Assembly: GCA_052148155.1 (NCBI GenBank)
Contig: JBKQIY010000217.1
Coordinates: 1-27,052, forward strand
DNA: 27,052 nucleotides
Direction: 5' to 3'
DNA from: JBBQER01 sp052148155
Lineage (GTDB): Bacteria; Actinomycetota; Acidimicrobiia; IMCC26256; PALSA-610
Below, one piece after another: positions 14,460-22,456 of this stretch (positions within the stretch are counted from its first letter, which is position 1; the number at the start of each line of letters is the position of its first letter). The translations under genes and the position numbers were made by a program. Below the pieces are notes generated by a model. That model saw only the letters and a list, made by a program, of their open reading frames with translations, was not told the origin of the DNA and searched no databases.

Positions 14460-15599
14460 ATGCGTAATCGCCAAGCCAAGGGACGCGCTTGGAGTCGCTG
14501 CGCCATCGCGGTGACGGTGGCATGCAGTCTGAGCTCTGTCGCGGTGCCTGCGAACGCAGCTTCCAGTCCCGCGACAGTCGCCAGACCGTCTGATGTACCT
14601 GACGTCATGTTCTCTGCCATCACCTGTCGAACGAGCCTGTGCTTCGCAGTCGGCACGGACGGCAATGGTGGGCCGTTCGTCGGCGGCCCGTTCATCGAAG
14701 CGTGGAACGGACATGACTGGACTTCGAGCGCCAGCCCAGCGGGGGCGGACGGTTCCCTCGCCGGCGTGTCGTGTGCGACCAACCACTTCTGTTTCGCGGT
14801 TGGCGGTCGCGGCCGGCCGCAACAGACGTTGGTAGAATGCTGGAACGGCACCCACTGGAGCGTGGTCGCGACTCCGAACCCGGCCGGCAGCTCGACGCTG
14901 ACCGGCGTGTCGTGCGTGAACGCCAAGAACTGCTTCGCGGTCGGTTCATCCGTGACCACGACGAGCCAACAGACGTTGGTGGAACGTTGGGATGGCACCC
15001 ACTGGGCGATCTTAAAAAGCCCCAACTTCCGCTCAGTCGAAGGGGGCGAAAGCTGGCTCAACGCGGTGTCGTGCATCAGCGCGACCAGATGCTTCGCGGT
15101 CGGGTCCACCGAAGACAACGATGACGACACCTACATCCTGCGATGGAACGGCACCACCTGGGCGGTCAGCGCACGCCAGACCGGCAACGGATTCCAAGAC
15201 TGGCTCCAGGGCGTTTCGTGCGTCAGCACAACAAACTGTGTCGCGGTCGGCCAGGAGAGCAGCGACCTCCCCGGCATGCCCCTAGAAGACCACTGGAACG
15301 GCAGCGCATGGACCCTCGAGGTCGGCACGCAACTGATCAACCTTCAAGCTGTGTCGTGCACTACCGCCACCAACTGCCTCGCAGTCGGCAGCCTCAACGT
15401 CGACCGGCCCTTCGCTCAAAAGTGGGACGGAACGACCTGGTCGCCGACCGTAGCGCCGAAATCTCCCGCCGTCGCCAGTTTCCTCGTCAGCGTGACCTGC
15501 ATGACCGCGACGAACTGTTACGGCGCAGGTTCGAACACCGTCGAACAATGGAACGGCTCGAGCTGGTCAATCGTCGCCCACGCGTCCGGGCCTCAGTAG
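14460..15599 (+). CDS. Secreted seven-repeat protein, probable beta-propeller
   Basis: A 379-residue exported protein. After a basic N-terminus and signal core (CAIAVTVACSLSSVAVPANA) come seven repeats of about 40-50 residues with the pattern L-x-x-V-S-C-x(6-7)-C-x-A-V-G ... W-N/D-G-x-x-W. Examples are LTGVSCVNAKNCFAVGSS and VERWDGTHWAIL. Seven blades of this size fit a beta-propeller, each blade apparently pinned by its own Cys pair. The first and last repeats are shortened or drifted (CYGAGS in the last), as at a propeller closure. GGAG five bases before the ATG supports the start. Exported propellers usually bind ligands or glycans. No catalytic residues are visible and I cannot name a function. 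Confidence 0.85.
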   Translation: MRNRQAKGRAWSRCAIAVTVACSLSSVAVPANAASSPATVARPSDVPDVMFSAITCRTSLCFAVGTDGNGGPFVGGPFIEAWNGHDWTSSASPAGADGSLAGVSCATNHFCFAVGGRGRPQQTLVECWNGTHWSVVATPNPAGSSTLTGVSCVNAKNCFAVGSSVTTTSQQTLVERWDGTHWAILKSPNFRSVEGGESWLNAVSCISATRCFAVGSTEDNDDDTYILRWNGTTWAVSARQTGNGFQDWLQGVSCVSTTNCVAVGQESSDLPGMPLEDHWNGSAWTLEVGTQLINLQAVSCTTATNCLAVGSLNVDRPFAQKWDGTTWSPTVAPKSPAVASFLVSVTCMTATNCYGAGSNTVEQWNGSSWSIVAHASGPQ

Positions 15600-15770
15600 C
15601 AACACACGGCGGGACTCGCCACCCACCTTCGTTGCCATGTATCGGGCCCGATCGCCGGAACCACATTCTTCCCAGACCCAGGTACGGAGGAGCGGGATCC
15701 AGTTCGTTAGTACGGCCTATTTCGCCGATGAGATCCCTCGAAGGGGAGGACTCGCTGCGACGGATTCTGG

Positions 15771-15914
15771 GTGTCATCCGCGGCGGTCGCCTTCGTGACA
15801 GGCATCACGACCGCAGTACTCGTCACACTTTGCGATCAGTGGTACAACCCGGTTCAAGACGCGTACGAACGACGCGTCACCGAGCGGGTGAGTAACGAAC
15901 CCGACAGTGAGTGA
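15771..15914 (+). CDS. Possible 47-residue single-span membrane protein
   Basis: From GTG 15771 the frame reads VSSAAVAFVTGITTAVLVTL, one membrane helix. It continues CDQWYNPVQDAYERRVTERV and an acidic tail to TGA 15912-15914. A hydrophobic N-terminus with a charged helical C-terminus is typical of small envelope proteins. The frame is closed by a TGA upstream at about 15730, so the protein cannot be much longer. No ribosome binding site is evident. It sits in the gap between the propeller and the RidA-family gene. Confidence 0.4.
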   Translation: MSSAAVAFVTGITTAVLVTLCDQWYNPVQDAYERRVTERVSNEPDSE

Positions 15915-15995
15915 GTTCCGTTGCCAACCTCATTCACTGTTCGGTGACGGCTTCGCGCCAGAGGTTCGGCGGACGCGGGGGTAGGGTTCGAGCCG

Positions 15996-16403
15996 ATGAA
16001 TGGCGGCGTGCAAGGGCCGGAACGGTTTGACCCGTGGGGTGGAGCCTTCGGCACCGCGTTGGGGGTGCGGGCCGGCGACTTTGTGTTCACGACCGCCCTC
16101 GGCGGTGTGACCTCAATGGAGGAGGGCGTTCCGCAACTCGCGGAGACATTCGATGAGCAGTTGGCGCTTGTCGGCGAGTACGTCGCACGTGTGCTCGCGC
16201 GGTATGAATGCACAACGGCGGACATCATCGACGCGACCGTTCGGTTGCACCCGTCTGTTGATATTGCTCCGGGCGATCTGCTCGATCGGCTGCAAGCGAG
16301 CGTGTTCTCGGATTGCTCACCGACGCTCAGCGTCACGCGTGCGGCGGCTGCGTTCGACGATTCGCTGGTCAGCGTGAAGGTCATCGCTTACAAACCACGC
16401 TGA
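15996..16403 (+). CDS. RidA/YjgF/YER057c/UK114-family protein
   Basis: The 135-residue length and order of elements fit the family. GVRAGDFVFTTALGGV is the second strand pair. ETFDEQLALVGEYVARVLARYECTTADIIDATV is the conserved helix leading into the strand that lines the trimer cleft. The C-terminal segment LSVTRAAAAFDDSLVSVKVIAY ends the fold. In true RidA deaminases a C-terminal Arg is followed by an invariant Glu (I-E-x-x-A). Here that stretch reads VSVKVIAY without the Glu, so it more likely belongs to a divergent subfamily with unknown substrate than to 2-iminopropanoate deaminase. Start ATG 15996; the RBS is weak. Confidence 0.8.
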   Translation: MNGGVQGPERFDPWGGAFGTALGVRAGDFVFTTALGGVTSMEEGVPQLAETFDEQLALVGEYVARVLARYECTTADIIDATVRLHPSVDIAPGDLLDRLQASVFSDCSPTLSVTRAAAAFDDSLVSVKVIAYKPR

Positions 16404-16419
16404 CACGGACGCGCGCCCT

Positions 16420-16770
16420 TCACCCTCGCCAATCGGACAGGTGCGCGACACCGCTTCTTCGCACTGTGCTCGCATCGGCCTCGGCGCGCGCACCAACGAG
16501 ACCTGCGATCCTTGTCGGCGGGCGTCGCGTGCGAGGGGAACCAGCATCCCGATCACGGCGTCGTCGATCGGTCCCAACACGTAGACCGCACGCAGCCCGA
16601 GCCGCAGCGATGAACTGCTGGCGAACCGTGAAGCTGAGATCGCGAGATACGCCCAGCCGTTCGGTCTCCATCGTCACGTTTGATCCCCCAGCCCCGAAAC
16701 GCGAGCACCTTCTCCGGGCAGTCGATGCGAACAACGTGATGGCCCCGTTCCCGGCGACCTCGTGAGCGGC
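16420..16770 (-). pseudogene. Relic of a STAS-domain protein, frameshifted
   Basis: One minus frame (about 16585 downward) reads VYVLGPIDDAVIGMLVPLAR, DARRQGSQVSLVRAP, which is the second half of a STAS anti-anti-sigma domain. The upstream half appears in the adjacent frame (VSRDLSFTVRQQFIAAARAA), so an indel lies near 16585-16600. The usual phosphorylatable Ser region D-S is D-D here. Its 3' end runs into the RidA-family gene. The remaining sequence to 16991 has no gene. It contains one more copy of the dispersed GGCGGGTCGTGACGCGT word, at about 16933. Confidence 0.45.
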
Positions 16771-16991
16771 CAACGCGTCGATCGCTCTTCAGGTCGCACA
16801 GTGGAAGTCTGTCCCGATGAGGGATGACCTGAGGGCATTTTCCAGCCCGAGGTGAAAACAACAGATCAGAACGGCACACTTCTCGCCGTGGCGCCAACCG
16901 ACGACGACCGCCCACGATCACCCGGTTCCGGCGGGTCGTGACGCGTTGGCGCTCGGCGTTTGGGGCGTGAGTAGAGCGGCGTGTTGGAGTC

Positions 16992-17438
16992 CTAGTCCGG
17001 CTCGCGTAGCTCGCGCCCACGCTGTTCGCGTGCTTCGTTGCGCAGTGCGCTGAGAGCCGATTGGGTAGCGGCGACGTCGACACCGAGCCAGGCGCACGCA
17101 GTCGAGAGTTCGTTGAACACGATCACATGAGACACGCCGACCGCTGATGCTGCCTGTTGAAATCGTGTGGCCTCGTCGAAGGCGTCGCTCGCGACTACCG
17201 CGAACCGGATCCGGCGTGTCTCGGCGATCTCGGCGAGCATTTCGACCAGCTTGGTGTTCGCGACGGTCGGGACGGCACTCACCGATGTCGTGTCGAGCAG
17301 ATGCAATGGTCCGGGCGGCCAGTCAGGATCGGCTCGCAACCTCCGTACCTGTTCCTCGGCGTCGTACCCGGTGACGATGCCGTCCCATACCACGAGTGTG
17401 AGCCCCAGGGCTTTGTCGAGTTGCGAAGCGATCGCCAC
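16992..17438 (-). CDS. STAS/SpoIIAA-like small protein, intact paralogue of 8011-8439
   Basis: A 148-residue soluble protein with alternating strands and helices: LGLTLVVWDGIVTGYDAEEQ, DWPPGPLHLLDTTSVS, LVEMLAEIAETRRIRFAVVA, then VSHVIVFNELSTACAWLGVD. That order, and the final F-N-E-L-x-x-A-x-x-W-L-G motif, are typical of SpoIIAA-like/STAS-fold proteins (inferred from pattern). The paralogue in this window is broken by a TAG at the Trp of VVWDG. Start GTG 17438 has no clear ribosome binding site; the frame stays open further upstream. Expected to be a cytoplasmic protein-interaction module. No catalytic residues are visible. Confidence 0.65.
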   Translation of the reverse strand: MAIASQLDKALGLTLVVWDGIVTGYDAEEQVRRLRADPDWPPGPLHLLDTTSVSAVPTVANTKLVEMLAEIAETRRIRFAVVASDAFDEATRFQQAASAVGVSHVIVFNELSTACAWLGVDVAATQSALSALRNEAREQRGRELREPD

Positions 17439-17561
17439 GGCGGCAGCGTATGCCGGCCGGGCGGGGCAGGAGACGCCGCCGATGCTCCTAGTGGCTGTCT
17501 CGTGCGATCGAGAAAGCAGGATCGTGCCCGTACCGAATGGCGGGGTTTAGGCTCGATCGTG

Positions 17562-17780
17562 ATGTCGATTGATGTTGACCGACAACGGCGGGCAGATGCG
17601 CTGATTCCGGAGGGTTTGTCTGACGCGCAGTCGGTCTTTAAGGCGGCGACGTGCCTGGCGTATGCGCGGGGGTTAACGATTCAGGATGCCGTCGATTTTG
17701 GGACCGAACAAGCACGCAAGAAAGACTCGGACTTCATGCCCAGTTACGACGTAGCGCTCCTCGCGTTCGACGCAGACTGA
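17562..17780 (+). CDS. 72-residue hypothetical protein
   Basis: ATG 17562 opens MSIDVDRQRRADALIPEGLS, then DAQSVFKAATCLAYARGLTI and QDAVDFGTEQARKKDS, with an acidic C-terminus. Composition is balanced and codon third positions are GC-biased, so it is probably real. It appears all-helical and soluble. No domain recognised. It is divergent from the STAS-like gene, with about 120 bases between starts, and its stop is four bases from the convergent PilZ gene, so there is no room for a separate terminator. Confidence 0.55.
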   Translation: MSIDVDRQRRADALIPEGLSDAQSVFKAATCLAYARGLTIQDAVDFGTEQARKKDSDFMPSYDVALLAFDAD

Positions 17781-17784
17781 GTCG

Positions 17785-18415
17785 TCATGCGGTTATCTGA
17801 CGGTGGGTGTTGAGGGCGTCGGTTCGGTGGACGGCGAGGCTGGACTCGATCACAAACCGGGCGACGGCGTCCTGTGCGGCTGTTGAATGACCGGTTGTTC
17901 GGATGCCGGCGGTGTAGCTGTCGGTGTCGGGCCATGCTCGTACGACGTGACCGGCGAGTTGCACGTTCGCGCCGTTGAGACAGCATTGCAGTTGGACTGC
18001 ATCCCCGACCGTGAACGGAACCGCGGATCGGAGTTGACATCCGCCTTCGGAGAGATCGACGCCTTCGGCGTCGACAACGCGCAGTTCGGCGTCTCGACCG
18101 CTGATCGTGACGTGCGTGTCCTGATGTACTGGCACGCGCACGTGATCTCGGCGTTGGACGCGTTCGTCTTGACCGACGAGCAGGCCTTGATGGTGTGGTC
18201 CTCACGTTCGAGGATCCGCCCGCGAACTTTGGTGAGCCAACGTTGTTCGCTGAAACACACCCGTACCGGTGCGTTCGGTTTCAGATCGACCAGTGGCGGC
18301 TGCTCGTCAGTCACCACCACCAGTCCCCGCCCGCGCGTGACACCTGGCCCTCCCAGACGACGACCGACTGATAGTCCTCGATCAGGATGTGCTCACCGAT
18401 TTCGAGTTCGCGCAT
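17785..18415 (-). pseudogene. YcgR-like PilZN-PilZ c-di-GMP receptor, two frameshifts
   Basis: Three frames join into one 211-codon protein. Start ATG 18415 (GGAG seven bases upstream) gives MRELEIGEHILIEDYQSVVV. After a break at the G4 run 18325-18328 the second frame gives LVVVTDEQPPLVDLKPNAPV, RVCFSEQRWLTKVRGR. After a break near 18183-18188 the third gives DERVQRRDHVRVPVHQDTHV and the PilZ domain. Each break equals one missing base, and 631 plus 2 is exactly 633. The c-di-GMP-binding motifs are intact: RxxxR in QRRDHVR and DxSxxG in DLSEGGC. The C-terminal PilZ domain alone could still be made from GTG 18141 (118 residues). YcgR proteins brake motility or control secretion and export in response to c-di-GMP. 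Confidence 0.75.
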
Positions 18416-18728
18416 CCCTGTACTCCGACCAGCAAACAATGTCTGTGCTGACGCGTTAGCCCTGGAATCGTCGTGTGCAGTGTCGGCCAGCGCTTTACCA
18501 CCATGAGCCGACTCCGCGGCCAGCAGTCCGCTATTCAGCGGTCACTACAGCCGCGACGTTGACAGCACGCACTGACCCGCCTTCGGTCGCTATGACCGAC
18601 CGCACTCGGAACCGACGGATCATGGCCTCGGTCGGCCGTGACCTTCATCGTGCCGGCCGAGCACCCGCGACGACCTGGACCGCCCAAGAACACCGGCTCA
18701 GAGGCCGGCGAGGAACATATCGTCCTAC
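18416..18728. other. Gap of about 310 bases; possible leader of the PilZ gene
   Basis: No gene is supported on either strand. Its main feature is the terminator hairpin at its right end (18729-18753), which points toward the PilZ gene although no plus-strand gene precedes it. I looked for GEMM-I/II c-di-GMP riboswitch landmarks and did not see them. Confidence 0.4.
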
Positions 18729-18753
18729 AAATCGGACACTGCGTCCGATTTTT
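18729..18753 (+). terminator. Intrinsic terminator just upstream of the PilZ gene
   Basis: AAATCGGAC (18729-18737), loop ACTGC, GTCCGATTT (18743-18751), extended to a run of five T's. The stem is perfect (9 bp) and the U tract is on the plus strand only. It is the most canonical rho-independent terminator in the window. No plus-strand gene precedes it and the PilZ ATG lies 42 bases downstream, so an attenuator is possible. Confidence 0.75.
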
Positions 18754-18794
18754 CCCTTACGCGGGCCGAGTCGTGCGCCGACGTATCGGAAGGT

Positions 18795-19166
18795 ATGGAC
18801 TGGCACGACACCCAGCGGCGACACGAACGCGTCCGGCTGGGCGGGACCGCTCTGCTCATTGTCGACCCTCGTTGGGGGCTCATCAGCGCCATCGGGAGCC
18901 TGATAGATCTTTCTGAAGGCGGTTGCCAGTTGCGCTTCCAACGTCGGGTCGACACGCCCCTGGCTGGACGTGTCAGGCTTGAACTCGCCGGCCGCACGTC
19001 GTGGTTTCCCGTCATTACACGCTGGGCTCGTCACGACACCGACGGCTGGACCGTCGGCTGCATGTTCGACCGGCTGACCCCCGAAAAACAAGACACGCTG
19101 CGGGCCGCGCTGTGCGAACTCAGCCGCGCACGCGTTCGAGCCGGTCCGGCACTCGAACACACTTAA
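18795..19166 (+). CDS. Single-domain PilZ protein (c-di-GMP effector)
   Basis: A 123-residue PilZ domain. RRHERVRLGGTALLIV contains the RxxxR motif near residues 8-14. SLIDLSEGGCQLRF carries DxSxxG near 38-43. Strands for VRLELAGRTSWFPVITRWAR and WTVGCMFDRLTPEKQDTL complete the barrel and C-terminal helix. The DLSEGGCQLR core is identical to that of the broken YcgR-like protein 700 bases away, so the two are related. It should bind c-di-GMP in the cytoplasm and act through protein contacts. It lies just upstream of, and in the same direction as, the GGDEF-EAL gene. GGAAGG is very close to the ATG, so initiation may be weak. Confidence 0.9.
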   Translation: MDWHDTQRRHERVRLGGTALLIVDPRWGLISAIGSLIDLSEGGCQLRFQRRVDTPLAGRVRLELAGRTSWFPVITRWARHDTDGWTVGCMFDRLTPEKQDTLRAALCELSRARVRAGPALEHT

Positions 19167-19324
19167 AATTCGGCAGAACATAGGACGAGCGGACGACAAT
19201 CCCCACGTCTCGGGTCGAGCAGCACCGACCGATTCCGTCGAGAGCCGCGAAGACGCAGCCGCAAAATCAATGCCCTCCGGTCGGCGAGGAACACGGAACG
19301 ACTTGTACGTGGCAACGCGAATCG

Positions 19325-21937
19325 ATGCCCCATGCCTATGGGGTTATTTGGGGACCGCCCGAAACGGTCATGGCTCCCCCCCCGGTCGTTTGCAGGTGTT
19401 GTTCGGTGCTTCAGGCGGCGGGTGGGCGTGTCGATCCTTCCTCGGTGAACGGGGTGGCAGAGGACGTGGGGCCTGGCCGAGTGGGACAGCTCGCCGCGGG
19501 CCGCGGTGAAGTGTCGGGACCGGACCCTGGTGCTGGGGTCGGGGCGGGCGGTTTGTCTCCTCAGTTCTTGGCGTACGTAGTGGGACCGATCGCGCTCGCG
19601 TTGTTGTTGGTCGTCCGTCATTTTGGGCTTGTCGCCAAGGTGTCACCGTGGGCGTATGTGGGCGCGGTCGCCGGGTCGCAGATTACGGGCCGACTGGTCG
19701 AACGCTGGCCGGACGCTCCCCGAGGGACGCTGCGCCTGCATGTCCGGGTCGCGGTCCATGTGGCATCGGTGATGGCCGTCATCTACATAAGTGGTTGGGG
19801 TCCGGCGTTGGGCATGGCGTTCGCGTTCACCGCCCTCGCGGATCTGCAACAGTCCGGCGCGGCGGCATGGCGGGCGGCGCTCGGCTGGTCGCTGGTCGGC
19901 TGCGCGGCCGGCCAGGCGCTCGTGCTCGTAGGGTGGGTTCCGTCCTTCTTGAGTCGTAGCCAGGCCCAGACAATCGGATTCCTGGGAGCGTTCGTGTTCG
20001 GGATCGCGATCCGGATGGCCGGCGCGGTCGGTGAACACAAAGAACGCGCCGACGCGCTCCTCGCCGAGCAAATGCAACAAGCATCCGCGGCACGAGACGA
20101 AGCGCAACAAAGCAGAGACGAAGCCCGACGAAGCCGCGACGAGGCGCAACGCAGCCGTGACGAAGCGCGACGGAGTGAGGCCCATCACCGAGCGGTGGTC
20201 GAGAACGCGGCAGAAGGGATCCTGACCGTCGATGTCGATGGCACGATCCGTTCGTTTAACGCGGCAGCTGAAGCGATGTTCGACTGGACCGCGGCCGAAA
20301 TCGTGGGGCGGCGGATCACCACGATTCTGCCCCCGATGCTGCACGGTCCGCTCGCGGACTTCACAGCGTCGGTGCGATCGGACGGCCATTCCGCGGCGCA
20401 GCGCAATGATGTCGAGGTCGCGGGCGTACGCCGCGACGGGACGCAGTTCCCGATGATGATCTCCACGAGTGCGATCACCATCGACGGCGCCGCGCCGACC
20501 ATCTCGGGGATCGTGCGCGACCTTTCCGACCAAAAACGCTTCGAGGCGCAACTCGCATATCAGGCACTGCACGATCCACTCACCGGCTTGCCGAACCGGC
20601 TGATGCTCATCGACCGGCTCGACCGGGCCCGCGCTCGCTGCCGGCGACACAACCGCATCTGCGGAGTGCTGTATGTGGATCTGGACCGGTTCAAGTCCGT
20701 CAACGACACGCTCGGCCATGCGGTCGGAGACCAGCTCCTCAAAGAAGCGGCGGTCCGGATCCAACATGCAGTACGCGAGACCGACACCGTCGCGCGGCTC
20801 GGTGGGGACGAGTTCGTCGTGTTATGCGAAGACATCGACGACGTACATCACGCGACCGACCTCGCGGAACGCATCATCACCACGCTACAAGCGCCATTTC
20901 GGCTCGGCGACGACGACCCGCACGTCAGCGCCAGTATCGGGATCGCGCTCTGCGCCGACGGCGTCGAAACAGCGGACGCGATCTTGGCAAACGCGGACAT
21001 CGCGATGTACCGCGCCAAAGACAACGGGCGCAGCTGCTACGAACTGTTCGACGAGGCCATGCAACAGTGGGTCAGCACCCAGGTCACACTCGAAGCCGCG
21101 CTCCGCGGTGCCGTTCCACACAACGAACTCCGCCTCTACTGCCAACCAATCGTCGAAGCCGACAGTGGCATCATCCGCGGGTTCGAAGCACTCGTACGCT
21201 GGGAACGCCCCGACCACGGACTCATCCCGCCCGACCAGTTCATCCCGACCGCCGAAGAAACCGGCCTCATCGTCGAAATCGGCGCCTGGGTCCTCGGCCA
21301 CGCCTGCGATCACGCCGCCAAATGGGCACGACACTGGCCCGACCGGCGCCTCCGCATCGCAGTGAACGTCTCGAGCCGCCAACTCCTCACCGGCGACTTC
21401 GTCGACACCGTCACCAGCACTCTGACACGCACCGGGCTCGACCCAAGATTGCTCACCCTCGAACTCACCGAAAGCACCCTCATCGACGACGCCATCACGG
21501 TCGAACCACTCCTGCGTCAGATCCGCACCCTCGGCGTCAACCTCGCCCTCGACGACTTCGGCACCGGCTACTCCTCACTCACCTACCTGCGCGCGTTCCC
21601 GATCAACATCGTCAAGATCGACAAATCCTTCGTGCGCGCGATCGGCACCGAACGAGAAGACACCGCCATCGTCGCCGCAGTCATCGCGCTCGCAAAAAAC
21701 CTCGGCATCGACGTCGTCGCCGAAGGCATTGAACAACCCGAACAACTCGCCGTACTCCACCAACTCGGCTGCCCCTACCTCCAGGGATACCTCTTCGCCC
21801 ACCCCCAACCCATCCACGAGGCCCCCACCCTCCTCGACACACCACACGTCGGCTTCGCCGCCACCAACCGCACATCACAGACCGGCTCGACCGCCCGAGC
21901 TGACATCGCGATGACCGAGTCGCAAGCAACCCGGTAA
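19325..21937 (+). CDS. Membrane PAS-GGDEF-EAL c-di-GMP cyclase/phosphodiesterase
   Basis: 870 residues from the first ATG. Residues 1-75 look non-native, and GTG 19481 or 19511, just before the first membrane span, is likelier as start. Hydrophobic spans lie at about 80-245 (FLAYVVGPIALALLLVV onward, roughly five). Residues 253-290 form a charged coiled coil of SRDEARR heptads. A PAS domain (288-405) starts HRAVVENAAEGILTVDVDG. GGDEF (about 410-575) has an intact GGDEF (493-497) and an inhibitory site RETD five residues before it. EAL (about 590-840) has FEALVRW (621-623 = EAL), NVSSRQL, ELTEST, DDFGTGYSSL and VAEGIEQ, all metal- and substrate-binding positions. Both activities should be competent. 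The coding sequence is the longest in the window. Confidence 0.9.
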   Translation: MPHAYGVIWGPPETVMAPPPVVCRCCSVLQAAGGRVDPSSVNGVAEDVGPGRVGQLAAGRGEVSGPDPGAGVGAGGLSPQFLAYVVGPIALALLLVVRHFGLVAKVSPWAYVGAVAGSQITGRLVERWPDAPRGTLRLHVRVAVHVASVMAVIYISGWGPALGMAFAFTALADLQQSGAAAWRAALGWSLVGCAAGQALVLVGWVPSFLSRSQAQTIGFLGAFVFGIAIRMAGAVGEHKERADALLAEQMQQASAARDEAQQSRDEARRSRDEAQRSRDEARRSEAHHRAVVENAAEGILTVDVDGTIRSFNAAAEAMFDWTAAEIVGRRITTILPPMLHGPLADFTASVRSDGHSAAQRNDVEVAGVRRDGTQFPMMISTSAITIDGAAPTISGIVRDLSDQKRFEAQLAYQALHDPLTGLPNRLMLIDRLDRARARCRRHNRICGVLYVDLDRFKSVNDTLGHAVGDQLLKEAAVRIQHAVRETDTVARLGGDEFVVLCEDIDDVHHATDLAERIITTLQAPFRLGDDDPHVSASIGIALCADGVETADAILANADIAMYRAKDNGRSCYELFDEAMQQWVSTQVTLEAALRGAVPHNELRLYCQPIVEADSGIIRGFEALVRWERPDHGLIPPDQFIPTAEETGLIVEIGAWVLGHACDHAAKWARHWPDRRLRIAVNVSSRQLLTGDFVDTVTSTLTRTGLDPRLLTLELTESTLIDDAITVEPLLRQIRTLGVNLALDDFGTGYSSLTYLRAFPINIVKIDKSFVRAIGTEREDTAIVAAVIALAKNLGIDVVAEGIEQPEQLAVLHQLGCPYLQGYLFAHPQPIHEAPTLLDTPHVGFAATNRTSQTGSTARADIAMTESQATR

Positions 21938-22072
21938 CCAGATAACAAACACCTCGGTCCCGAACTGGCATAGCCCAAGCACGGAGCGCATGGTGCGGGC
22001 GGTCAGGGGGTCGGCCTCTCGGACCGAACGGCGCGGTTGCGCAGCCGATGGCGGCGGTCGTGGAGATCGATC

Positions 22073-22200
22073 TCATCGTCGATCTGGCACACCTCGAAGC
22101 ACTCGATTGTCGGCGATCACAACCAGCAGCTTGGGTGAATGATCTTTTGCATAGTGTTCGATTTACTCGAGCGGACGTTTTGCGTCGCGGTAGGCGATGC
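22073..22200 (-). pseudogene. Unidentified protein relic with an internal stop
   Basis: The minus strand reads RDAKRPLE, a TAA at 22163-22165, then IEHYAKDHSPKLLVVIADNR and a TGA at 22073-22075. The composition is strikingly protein-like compared with its surroundings, and if the stop replaced a sense codon the frame would be continuous. I do not recognise the family. Another reading on the plus strand (22048-22281) is open but weaker. The rest of the gap 21938-22402 is otherwise featureless. Confidence 0.25.
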
Positions 22201-22402
22201 TTTCAGAACAGTCCGGGCATCCACCGCGTCAAAATGAACCCACAATGCCGCAAGGATGTCGCCGGCAACAGGGCCGAGTGAGCCGCGGTCGGCCCGACCG
22301 TGCGGGTGCGGACACGACGCGCAGCGGCCCCGCGGCAGTGTGCGACGCGGCCATTGCGCGACGGTCGTGAAGGTGCATGTGCCGCCTGTTCTGTGACGCG
22401 TT

Positions 22403-22430
22403 GGGGCCCGCCGGACTGGCGGCGGGCCCC
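22403..22430 (-). terminator. Terminator hairpin downstream of secreted protein 22457-23005
   Basis: GGGGCCCGCCG (22403-22413), loop of six, CGGCGGGCCCC (22420-22430): a perfect 11-bp stem that begins 26 bases past the minus-strand stop. The equivalent gene at 9026-9484 also has a hairpin 26 bases after its stop. No U tract. Confidence 0.7.
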
Positions 22431-22456
22431 TACGATCGCTGTGTTTGTGCGTTGCC

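Noticed and set aside
15639..15652. Short palindrome ATCGGGCCCGAT after the propeller gene
   Set aside because: Twelve bases of dyad are not rare in GC-rich DNA and there is no loop or U tract to call it a terminator.
18416..18753. c-di-GMP riboswitch before the PilZ gene
   Set aside because: The context is tempting, but none of the GEMM-I or GEMM-II conserved loop sequences could be found; only the terminator-like stem is supported.
19327..19343. CCCCAT/ATGGGG hairpin at the listed start of the GGDEF-EAL gene
   Set aside because: Only six pairs with a mixed T/A tail; it is more useful as a hint that the real start lies downstream than as a terminator.
20824..21732. 302-residue frame inside the EAL gene
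   Set aside because: Nearly all Arg/His/Pro; it is a shadow of the GGDEF-EAL coding sequence.
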